From Acanthaster planci (lineage: Eukaryota; Echinodermata; Asteroidea; Valvatida; Acanthasteridae): DNA of 64,000 nucleotides. A program made the position numbers and the translations under genes. The DNA lies in assembly GCF_001949145.1 (NCBI RefSeq), contig NW_019091419.1, positions 831,476 through 895,475 of the forward strand. The letters are read 5' to 3'. A model generated the notes under the pieces. The model saw nothing but the letters and a program-made list of their open reading frames with translations, was not told the DNA's origin and did no database searches. Shown piece by piece: positions 49,594 to 60,596 of this stretch; position 1 is the first letter of the stretch, and every line of letters starts with the position of its first letter.

Positions 49594-51589
49594 TGAAAGT
49601 TATGTGTACGAATCACCTCAGAATGTCCATCTTCCAAATTAATATTTAAAGCACTAAAATACTTCATTTGATTTGAATGTTCACGTCTCAATCAGGAAGT
49701 GAAAAATTGGCCTACTTGTAACCGACTTCTGACTTCGTTCAAACAAGCATTGTAGTCTCTGGAAAGGGGTTTCTGTTAATTTCATGTGGCATCATCCCTG
49801 ACTACCTTAGCTGCACCATCTTCACAGAATTAAAAAATGTAATAGATCTGATAACAAAATATTTTTCCTTCTATTTTGTCTTCATGCCGAACATTCTGGA
49901 GCCTATTAATTTAATGTACATGTAATTCCAGTAAAGGTTTTGGTATTTTGAAACAAAGTATGAGTAATAGAAACAGTTGAACAGGGGCTGTCAACTGTCA
50001 TCCCACTGTAGCCATTTTCTTCTAAAAATTCCAAAATGTGGAAAAGAAAATAAGTAGACTCTATGAATAATAACAATACCCTGATTATGATTTGTGACTC
50101 AACACGGTTACAAAAAAATTGTAAATACTGTTTGTATGATGTGCATACTAAATGAGTCCAAGTTTGTAACTTTTTCAGTCAGATGAAAAGTGACATTGAA
50201 ACTAATTTTGTTTTCTGATAAAGCTGGTAGCCACTGTGGCAATCTGTTATCACTTCCAACAGTGAATGACAGTATTAAGTTGTTGATCATATACAGGCAT
50301 ACATGTACTTGTTAGTTGACATCCCAGTAGGATAATGGGATTTTCATTTTAACACCAGATTTGGTTGTACTTTTGAAAACATATTTCTAACGGCATACAT
50401 CCTGTGGGTAGCCGTCTCTGGCGTATCCTGAACATCGAGCATATATGCGAAAACATCAAACAAATATATTTCAAGATCACACGTATAAAATGTCAAACAT
50501 TAAATATTGAACAAAATATTGAACACTGCATTTGTATATGTTAGATGTTGAACATGTTGAATGCAGAATGCAGCACCTCTTGAATATCTCACAAATGTAA
50601 ATTGGCCATTGCATATTAATGTTGCACAACATTATAAACACATTGTGAACATCGCATATTGAACACATATTGTGAACATACACATGTGACAAATTGAATA
50701 TTGAAACATTTGGTATGCCATACCCGTTTCCCAGCTGGCCGCATATACGGTGGCCATGAAACAACACTCCAGTAACATGCACAGACATGCACAAACTCAA
50801 TACTACTCAGTACATATTACAAGCTAGATATGGAAAAGTAAGGGGTGGAAACTTGTAGCAAAAAAGTAGTACACCATTGACTTGTGCCCAAACACAAATG
50901 CTACAGTGTTACAAACTAGGAATTTCATTAAGTCAGTTGCTTCCTCATCTGACAACTTCTCCTTGTTCTTGAGACCAAACAGCAATTTTATACTGGTTTC
51001 CCTCGTCCTCTTGAAAATGAAATTGGATTGAACAAATGTCAGCATCAACTCATAATAAACTTTCGCCACCTGTCTGAACTTTCAAGTAACAGTTTAGTGA
51101 GTGAATGATGATAGTATTGAGTTGCTGTGAACTGCTGAACATGTACAAAAATTGTACATGTCACAACACTATTGAAACAACAATGGAACCAACCCCTGCA
51201 ACAATCTACACGTACTTAAGGCGGTGTTCAAATTTACATGAGAGTCTATGGTAGTGGCTGTGGCCGGTTCCAATTGAGTCGTGCTTAATTTCAAGCTGCA
51301 GCCAAAGCTAGGTCTAGTATGAAATAAACCATTCGTTTTGTGTTGGTATTTCTGTTGTCAATCCACAATTTCTTGTGCTCCCTGCTACACAATCGAAACA
51401 TATGAGGGAGAAACCGTTAATTGTATGCTTTAATTTCCAATAAAAGTGGATCAGGGCCTAATTCATCCTGCCCAAGTGGGAACTGGGTTACATGTACATG
51501 TAGGTAACCAGTGGAATTCAATATTAAAAGTCGGGTGCATGGTACATGTACATGTATGTAAGTTGGGCATACAAACTACACAAACAACA
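49594..51589. other. AT-rich spacer
   Basis: No convincing gene. It includes a short stretch (50480-50700) of repeated TTGAACA/GAACAT words, and ACATGTAC palindromes. Possibly retroelement debris. Confidence 0.4.
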
Positions 51590-52726
51590 TGTCAGCTTCC
51601 ATGACCACGTGGGACGATTGCCTGAAAAGTACAAATTTATAGCATGGTTACTCCTTGCTTTATTACCCAAAAAATTTTACACAAAGTGCCTCATTCCATG
51701 TCAACTTGGCTTTCAGTGGACATCAAACCCTATCCCCAGAACTGTGTGGTCTGATGTCAAACCCCACAGCTCTTGGAGTCCATCAGTTCTGGGGGTACTG
51801 GAAAGTTACATGTATGATGAAATTCTAGGTCAACATATTCTGTTCTGATTTTCTGTATTTTTCTATTAGGTTCAAAAGCTATGATGAGGTTATTAACACC
51901 AGTATTCAATTGAATAAAATCATCATTCCTACAACGTTGTTTGGCACTAATGCACGGGGAAAGTCAAGGGAACATTACATTGCACCAAATCAGTGGACTT
52001 CACTAGGAATATAACTTGAGTCAACTCGGTCTCAGGTCAACTGTGTCAACTCTCAGGTTACTTTGGTCCCAATTCAAACCTAAGTCAACTCGTCCAAAGT
52101 CTGAAGCCTTTTTATACATATTCTACAGTTAATGGTCATGATTGAATTCTTGAAGAAAAAACTCACTTCAGTCTAAAAATGTGTTCACGTCTGCCGCGGC
52201 TTAAACCAACCAAATCACTACTTACTTTCAACTACACACCATACATTCTCCCCTAGGGACTGAGTTGGCCGAGGACTGCATTGACTTGAGACCGAGTTGA
52301 CTAGAGACGGAGTTGAACTGGACCCTTCAGTTCACTAAGTTGCGTTGTGGTCAGGGGCATACAAAATAGATTTCACACACACACACATCCACTAAAACTG
52401 GTACCAGAGATATATTGAAATGATATACCAAACTTGTACTTAAACTTATACCAAACTTTAATATAGTTTTGCAAGTTAAGTATACGCTTGGTATATTAAA
52501 GTTAAGTTTGGTTTATATATCTTTTCACTCTCTCCCCGGTTTTTAGTGGATGTGTGTGAAATCCTTATAAAAGGGAAAAAATGAACCTTAATCTTTGGGA
52601 AATATGCACTGTAAACACACTAAAACTGTAAACCAAATGCTTTTGAAACTCAACTTAAAAGTAAGGACACTAAAGAGATGCACAATAGCCATTCCTTGGT
52701 CTGGTGCCACAATCTGTGTTTTACAG

Positions 52727-55700
52727 TCACCCTAAATGTGCTGAATGGCATTGCAAACAGGTGACAATGGCCGTCGTCTGGCTGACACTGTGCACCTCGC
52801 ACGAAAATCTGTTGCATTCACTGCACAGACGTCTTGTTCTCCTCCTGCGGCCACGGGGACAGGAGGCACATCTTCTCTGTGGCGGCAACTCGTGGGGTTT
52901 AGCAGGTGCCATGGTTGGGTACTGGACAACAAATCCTGTGACTTCCATGGCTCTCAGCACATTCTTTGGCAGTCGTTGGGGCTGGGCCAGGCGCATCATC
53001 ACCTGTGGGTTGACCAAGGCCCTGACAACCTGGTGGATGAAGTTGTGGCGGGTTTTTTGTTCACCTTGAAGATTGGGGTTCATTTGAAGATAGATGATGA
53101 AGCTGTTGATAGCAGCACAGTTCAGAAGGTGGTAAAATACCGCCATAGGCCAGCGTCTAGTGATGCGGGCACAGTTATAGACGGAGCACATCTGATCAAG
53201 TGTGTGTACGCCAGCCTTGGTGGCATTGTAGTATATTAAGATGTCCGGTTTCTTCGAAGTGGGGTGTGTTTCTGTGTCATGATGCATTGATGATAGTAGC
53301 AAGATGTTCTTCCTGGGTTTGGGCACATATGAAACCAGTGTTGATGTGTCAGAGAACAGAAACTGTGATGATTTTGTTGCCCGATTCTGTATGGTCCCCT
53401 TCCGCATCTCCAAGGGAACCTCACGGCGATTACCTTTGATTGTTCCAACAAGAGTCATGTTCTTTGTGTACAGGTAGTTGGCCAAGTCATTGCTGATGAA
53501 AAAACTGTTGGCAGTGATGTTCCGACCTGTCCCAAACAATGGCTTGGCAAGTTCTTTGACAACTTGGGCCCCCAGATGGCATTCTACCCGGTCGGATCGT
53601 TTCCCAGTGTAGGGCTGAATGTTGTGCAGGTAGTGGGATGTGCTGTCGACTGATGCCCAAAAGGTCAGTCCATATTTGGCTGGCTTTTTCGGCATGTACT
53701 GCCGAAAAGAACACCGTCCTCGAAATGCAACGAGCTGTTCGTCAATGGTCACACTTTCAGAGGGGCTGTAGTGTTGGCGACAGGCCCGAGCAAACATCTC
53801 AAAGATATCTCTGATTGGAGCAAACTTGTCTGTGGATCTTCTCTGGGCCCGAGTCGCCTTGTTGTCGAATCTGAGCATGGTCAGGATGTCTTGGAATCGT
53901 GTACTGCTCATGGTAGCTAAGCACAGTGGTCTGCAGAAGAATCCTTGGCCCCAGAAAGAGCGCACTCTTTCGCGCCCAGATTTTGTCAGTCCGAGGTACA
54001 ACAAGAGACCCAAGAAGGCATGCAGCTCCATTAATGCCACATTCTTCCACTCCCTTCCTCTCTTCATTACTCCTTGGGCATTAGTGTGTTGCAAGATGAC
54101 ATGCAACATGGCCGCTGGAAAAAACAATTCGAAAATCTCCAATGGCGTGGTTGCTCCACCAACATTTCTGGGGCCAGCTTTCTGGGTCAAAATGTTGGGC
54201 CTTGCCATTTTGGCAGTGGGGCTTGGATCACTGGACCAAATGGTTCCATCTGGTGCCCTTGTTTGTGCTGGCTGGGCTGTTGCTGCTGGTGGCAAGATCG
54301 CATGGCCCTGTCCATGACGAGAGGGCAGTTGTCGTCCTTTTGGCAAAATTTTTGCTGGACGTTTCTTTCTTGGCAGTGGCGACACATCAGAATCTTCACT
54401 CTCCGTGTCGCTCTCCGTAGTGATGTCACTCTGACTTGAGTGAATGGAGGGTTCATATTCAGAACCACTTTCGCTTGAAAATGAACTCCAGGTACTGTCA
54501 GACATGTCAGCGTCATCTTGGATGTCATCAGCACGGGATATCTTGCTTGGCGAACTCCAGGAACTGTCCGAGTCATCTCCTTGGAATATGCCTTCATGGC
54601 CTTGGGGGTCATGAGCACGGGACGTCTTCCTAGGACAACTTCGGGAACTGTCAGGGTCATCTTTGATTATTTCTTGGAGAACATCATTGCCATCGACACT
54701 GGGCATCTTGCTAGGAGAACTCTGGGAACTGTCAGGGTCATCTTTGATTACTTGTTGGAGAGCATCAATGCCATCAACACTGGGCGTCTTGCTTGGAGAA
54801 CTCCAGAAATTGTCGGGGTCATCTTTGATTATTCCTTGGATAGAGAAAAGCATAAATGAGTGAGGACGCTGTTTATTGGGGAACTCATTTTCTCAAATTG
54901 GAAATTGTGATTAAAATTTGTCTTTTTCAGCAGGCTCTTGCTCCTCTATTTAATTGCAAATTTCAATCTTTTTGAAATTTAATTCGTTGAAATAAGGCAT
55001 GAATAAATACAAAAAAATTTATGGAAATGTGAATTTTAAGCTTTTCAAAGTCTACGCTCATACTCATTTTTGTGTAAAAAACATCACATTCACAGTATGC
55101 ATTGGGCGGCTCATAAATTTTTTTCTATTTTCTTTTAGAAGCGATCTTATAGAGGATGTCATAAGAAACATTTTGATATAAATTTGGATTCCATTGAACT
55201 CTGCAAAGCAAAGAAAAATAGATTTGAAGCGAGGATATTTTGAGATGTTTTTGTACTTGTGTGTAATGCTGAGCAAACTTGTGATTTTTCTGTATACAAA
55301 AATGAGTGTGGATTTTGACCGAAAAGCTTAAAATTTACATTTCCATAAAATGTTTGTTCTTATTTGTGCCTTATTTCAATGGATTAAATGTGGCTTCGCT
55401 TGAAATTTCAAAAATTTTGAGATTGGAAATTAAATAGAGGAGCAACAGCCTGCGGAAAATCACAAATTTTAATCACAGTTTCCTATTTAAGAAAAATGAG
55501 TTTACAAATATAAACAGCGCCCTCGCTCAGTTATGCATGTCCCTTTACTTAATTACATAAAAAATCCGTGCTTTTGAGTATTTCTTTGCTTTGCAGAGTC
55601 CAATGGAATCCAACTTATATCAAAATGTTTTTAATGACATCCTCTTTAAGATCACTTTAAAAAAGAAAAGAAAAAAGACAGGGGCCTAGTTGACAAATAG

Positions 55701-55933
55701 CTATGCCTGCTGGGCCTACCTTGGTCATGTTGGAGACCATCAATGCCATCGGCACTTGGCCATGTTGACGTCTTGCTTGGAGATGTCCAGAAACTGTCTG
55801 GGTCATCTTTGATTATTCCTTCAGCAAGGGACGTCTTGCTCGAAGAAATCCAGAAACTGTCGGGGTCGTCTTTGATTATTCCTTGCAGAATATCAGTACC
55901 ATCGGCACTGGACACTGTGCTTGGAGAAGCCAT
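52727..55933 (-). CDS. piggyBac transposase-like protein, copy 2 (two exons, intact frame, catalytic triad altered)
   Basis: Exon 1 is 55933-55720 (ATG, MASPSTVSSADG). A GTAGGC donor lies at 55719, and the acceptor leads into exon 2 at 54834-52727. The phase 1 join LQHDQ|GIIKDDPD preserves the frame and gives 773 residues. The N-terminus has about six acidic repeats (IIKDDPDSFW units), then a Ser/Asp-rich stretch. The transposase core has Asp in TIDEQL (codon 53743-53741), Asn in NITANSFF (53509-53507) and His in AGVHTLDQM (53206-53204), the same two replacements as copy 1. The cysteine-rich C-terminus is present. The frame is open throughout, so it may be expressed or only recently duplicated. 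The intron consists largely of a fold-back repeat. Confidence 0.88.
54856..55655. repeat. Interleaved fold-back repeats forming the intron of copy 2
   Basis: Arm A (54856-55060; ATGAGTGAGGACGCTGTTTAT onwards, including GTGATTAAAATTTGTC) is inverted as A' (55310-55530; ending ATAAACAGCGCCCTCGCTCA). Arm B (55135-55225; ATTCCATTGAACTCTGCAAAG) is inverted as B' (55575-55655). The order A-B-A'-B' is interleaved. Copy 3 retains a version of arm A and part of B' in its own intron. Confidence 0.75.
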
Positions 55934-56183
55934 TGTGATAGAAAGAACCAGCACAGATTTCTGCGCGAATGGGACAATCAATCTTGCACTAGTCGCAGGC
56001 TAATATCCGCGTACAAATAACATAGTACAATCCTGCAATGTGCAAGCAATGTGCCGCATGGGGTATCCCTGGTTCCCTCCCAAGCATTGACAGATATAAC
56101 GGGTATGGCATGGTCATAAGGGGCCAGGGAAGTAGATCAGGTTGCACGTTGCACTACACCAGACACGGAGCAATTTGGACGAC

Positions 56184-56516
56184 GAAAAGTGGCCATCTGC
56201 TTTTCTGCTATCAGAATGGTAGAAAAGCAGATTTTATGTTCTGGTAACATGTAATTTCGACTTTTCCACCACCTCAAAAAGCAGACCGAGCATTGTTTGG
56301 TTATGCATTTTTCTATTTTCTGCTTCAAAAAAGCAGATTTTACTTTTTCTGCATTCGCTGGCGGCCGAAAAGCGGCCATCTGCTTTTCTACATTGGAGCA
56401 GGCAGAAATTTGGATCGAACATTCTGACGACAACCGTGAATTCAACTTTTCTGCTTGTGTGATACCGGAAAAGCAGATTTTACATAGGTGGCCGAAAAGT
56501 GGCCATCTGCTTTTCT
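56184..56516. repeat. Cluster of ATCTGCTTTTCT / AAAAGCAGAT motifs
   Basis: The word GGCCATCTGCTTTTCT occurs near 56191, 56375 and 56501, mostly preceded by CGAAAAGYGG. The inverse AAAAGCAGATTTTA occurs near 56223, 56329 and 56469. Alternating opposite orientations allow several hairpins in about 330 bp. It lies between the two duplicated blocks and has no coding content. Confidence 0.75.
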
Positions 56517-57626
56517 GTCCTCAATGGGAAGTGAATGGGGTCATGAACCGGTAGGTTACGACCATTTCCGTTTTTGGCAGTGAAGACGTACATGTATAAA
56601 AAGCAGTACGTAACCCATGTTTTCTAGGGACCAATCCCATACTGCAGTGTCAGTGTCCTTGTGAGGCAGGGAAAAAAGCATCTCAAAGGAAACACAGTTT
56701 GTTTACAACTATCATCCAATCACAGTGTGTGAAATCTGTAAACTTTGGCGCGATTGAAAAGGGTCGACAGATTTCGCGCATTGCAAACTTTTGGAGGTGC
56801 ACCATTGTGAATCGCCCATATTGCCTGAAAAGGTATGAATATATAGCCTAGTTACTCCTTGCTTTATTACCATATAGATTTTAAATGAAGTGCCTCCCGA
56901 GTGTTTTTTGGTGGAGTTTTGGAGTCAGGTGTGTTGGGGTTTTAAATTGTGCTCAATGCATTTATATGGTGTGCTGCAGTAGCATCTTAACTTAAGCGAC
57001 CAAATTTTGCTTTAAATTTTACAGAAAATAGAATTTTATACATTAAGCTCTCAACATGTGTGTTCATAAGTCTTGAGTTTACGTACCTGCTGGAAAGTTA
57101 CTCTCAGAACTGTGGGGTTCGACGTCTGCCACACAGTGAACATCAAAACCTATCCCCAGGGGTGAGGGGTTTGACGTCGAAACCCACAACTCTGGGAGTT
57201 CGTCAAACCCCATAGTTGGTGTGGTGGTGAAAAGTTAGGATGAAATTCTGGGCCAACATTTTTTTGTTCTGATTTGTTGTGTTTTTAGGTTCAACTTCAT
57301 GTCTTATAAATTTATTCACCTGAAAAAATCGTCCTTCCTGCAATGCAGTTTGGCACCAATACATGACGAGAGTCGAGGGAACATTAAAGTGCACCAAATC
57401 AGTGGACTGCACTAGGATTTCCAGTCAACTAAGTCCGAGTCAACTCTGTCAGTCCCGTGTCAACTCTGTCCCGGGTTAACTCGATCCCAATTCAACTCGT
57501 CTAAAGTCTTAAATTTTTCTGATACTTTTTTACAATTAAATGTCATAATTGAGGTTTTGTTTCAGCAGGAGGTCTTGTAGAAAAAGGGCAGAAAGATCAC
57601 TTGAGTCTTAAATTCCAAAATCATGT

Positions 57627-59788
57627 GTAAGTGTAAAGGTTGTATGATTTAAATCACCAATTTAAATTGCTATTTGATTCAAATGATTTTTTTTTAAAAA
57701 TCACTGATTTAAATCAACATATTTAATGTTTTGGGTAAAAATACAAAAATGTTTCACTTTTTGAATTTTTTTCTACTGATTGGAAATGTTTGCAGGCTTT
57801 GCACATTTTAAACAGCAACCCCCCCCCTCTGTGAGCCTTCCAGTTCCTAGTTTTAAAGATGTATGGATGCACGTGTGTTGAAAAACACCTCCATTGGCAA
57901 GTTTTTTGGTTCAATTCTGTCCACTTGTTTTGATTTAAATCAGCTTTTTGATTCAGTAAGAGAATTTGATGCAAAGGATTTATAATTATGATTTAATTTT
58001 ATTTCATTTACATTGCCCTTTTAAGAGTTTAACCATAAAAAATGGGTAACAAGTTAAAACTCTGGCCTTTCAAATGCTTGATGAGCATAACATTCTAAAA
58101 ATGTCTGATTGCTATCCGCAGCTTAGTCGTACAATTGGGACCAGTAATATCCTAGCAATACATGTACATGTATTTTGTTTGCATTTTTATAACTACAACT
58201 TATCACCGTGACCAGGAAAAAAAGAGCAAAAAATCTCCAACATTAAATCAACTTTTTTCACTGTGAATAAACTTTTTACTTTGATACGCTGTTCCATTAT
58301 CCATGCAATGTTTCTGACATTATTTTGTCTCTCCAAAACATAATTTTTCAAAGTCTTTGTATGAATTTGGCTAAGACTGGCCGACAACATGTTGACAAAA
58401 TGCGCTATTTCATCACAAGGAGTGCTCATGAGATCTCATGAAATACCTTTTTGTATAAATGCTGTAATAAAAATGATACAAATGAAAACACAACATCTTA
58501 TAAACAATTTGGCTATTCATTCCCAAAATAACTCCAGAAGAAAGTGCTCGATAAGGGCAATGACTGCACCTGAACACTGAGGGCACACAGCCTAATAAAT
58601 ACAAGCCAGTGCGTAGGCATATTGTTTTCAGATCATACCAAGCACCATAGATGGCATGAATATTAAACTTCCTATACTGCAGTGCACAATGTTTTACCAG
58701 ATTACCAGCAAAAAATTGCGGTGACGATCACAGGGTACAAACGTGGCTTATGGTTGTGACACAGGTGGAGCATAGCAAGCATTCACTTAGCCCCACAAAT
58801 CGGGCTGTAGTGGCTCTGTTTTACAATCTTTCTCTTATCTGTCGCCACCACAGCCCCACTTCAAGGCATGTCTTAAATGCCTGGAATCCAAACTGCAGGA
58901 TTGTCACAAACTTCGAATCCTAATATCTTCCGAAATGAGAATGACTCCACTTACACTGGCATAAGGTGGGGCTAGCATTCACTGTGCTCTGGCTATGGAT
59001 GTACCAGACATGCCAGAAAGCAGTATTTAGCCAGATATTATAGCCCGGGCAGTTCAAACTCCTGTGTTCTTTCTCCATGGTTTAACATGGTAAAGTTTCA
59101 GTGTACATGAACCTTTTATAACTCTATAAGTATTTAGAAACGTTCGTAATTACAGTGTAACCATAACCACTAAATTCATACCCTTAATAAAGTGATTTTT
59201 AATCAAGCCTAAATCATTGCTCCGCATGTGGAGCTCAGAAGCTGGATCACAAACAAAATGAGACTGCATTTTACACAGAGGTAAAATACCAGCATTTGTA
59301 CCTACACATAAAGCATGTAAAATAAATGCATTGGCCTGTTGTTCATGGCATGTTTCTCACTCGGTCATTTGATGCATGTATAAGTACCCTATTAAAAACT
59401 CCTTTGTCAAAACTTGGAGTTCAGTTTAAACCTTGGTATGCACTTTATCCTAGACACATGTATATGTGCATATGTACTTGTCTCTGAAGGAAGTGTCTTC
59501 TCTGAGGGTACATGTACCGGTAGATGTTATACTGCATGCAGTTCACCAAGGCTAAAATGTGGTGGTTTGTGAGTTTCATCAAATTACTTGATTTAAACTT
59601 CCTAATTTAAATCCAAATTTGTTTCATTTTGTCACAAAATAAATAAATCAAAGAAAACTATTACATATGCAGCTAATTTGCTTGCTTTTGAATAGACATT
59701 TGAGCAAACTTGTCTCAAATTTTAAAAAATCTGATTTACATTTTTAAAAATCTGATTTAAATCAAAAAATCAAAACCCTGGTACGTGT
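57627..59788. mobile_element. hAT-like element inserted in duplicated block B
   Basis: 8-bp target duplications GTAAGTGT (57627-57634) and GTACGTGT (59781-59788), differing at one position, flank a 2146-bp element. It starts AAAGGTTGTATGATTTAAATC and ends GATTTAAATCA...AACCCTG (reverse complement CAGGGTT...TGATTTAAATC). Eight-bp duplications and a CAGGG-type end are hAT features. The insertion point is confirmed because block A reads straight through the corresponding site near 52190. A decayed coding stretch is inside (58604-58193, minus). Confidence 0.65.
58193..58604 (-). pseudogene. Unidentified decayed coding remnant inside the hAT-like element
   Basis: Two overlapping minus-strand frames (58604-58413 and 58429-58193) read as one protein with a frameshift: FRCSHCPYRALSS, GMNSQIVYKMLCFHLYHFYY and later IAWIMEQRIKVKSLFTVKKV, LMLEIFCSFFPGHGD. 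The composition looks like real protein, but I do not recognise the family. It may be cargo, a transposase relic, or another element nested in the insertion. Confidence 0.3.
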
Positions 59789-60596
59789 TTGTGGCACCTT
59801 AAACCAATCAAATCACTACTTTGAACCACGTCCCATATATTTTCCCATGGGGACCGAGTTGATTGTGGACTGCAATTACTTGAGACAGAGTTGATTTAAG
59901 ACCGAATTGACTGGTGACAAAGTTGACCTGCACTCTTCACTTGGATGCTGTGTGGTCAGGGGCATGCAAAATACAGGAGACTTCACACACATCCACCAAA
60001 AGCTGGAGAGATATTGAAATGATATGCCAGACTAATACTATAGGTACCCAACTGACAATGGGAGCAGCTTTTATTTCTTCATTGTCTTGATGTCCATGGC
60101 TCATCTGCTGCTTGTGTGAGTTAAGTGTAAGTTTGGTATATTGTTTCAGTGTCTCTCCAGTTTTAAGTTACATGTAGGTATCAGTTTGGCTTATCATTTC
60201 AATACATGTGTATCTCCAGTTTTAAGTGAAGTGAATGTTATAAGTTTGGTAATTGTATATTGTTTCAATATCTCTTCGGTTTTTAGTGGATGTGTGTGAA
60301 ATTCTTATAAAAGGAACAAACAATCAATTTGATCTTTGGGAAACACACACTGTTAACTAAATGCAATAAGACTAAAAGGTAAACTAAAAAAACAATAACA
60401 CTCAAACTGTAAAAAAAAAAAAAAAAAACTAAAACTAATCTCAAAGACAATAACACTAAATTGATGCCCAACAGCCATTTCTTGTCCTGGTGCCACAATT
60501 TGTGTCTCCTTAGATTTTACTCAAAATGGAGAGACAAAAACTTAGGACAGGAAATGTGGTTAAGTGTTCATCTGTTACCAGGTTTTTACAGACGCT

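Larger units (their letters stand above)
51590..56130. repeat. Duplicated block, copy A (carries piggyBac-like copy 2)
   Basis: Non-coding sequence on both sides of the gene aligns by eye with 56810-63880. Shared words include GGTTACTCCTTGCTTTATTA-like (51645 and 56845), CACCAAATCAGTGGACT (51985 and 57392), GAGTCAACTC-rich tracts, TGTGGTCAGGGGCAT (52350 and 59950) and GTTTTTAGTGGATGTGTGTG (52540 and 60280). Borders are approximate. The match far outside the gene shows duplication of a segment rather than independent insertion. Confidence 0.65.

Noticed and set aside
51480-51560. ACATGTACATGTA strings as a CRISPR-like or regulatory array
   Set aside because: Short palindromic ACATGT words occur all over the window without regular spacers. 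They look like a genome-wide simple-sequence bias.
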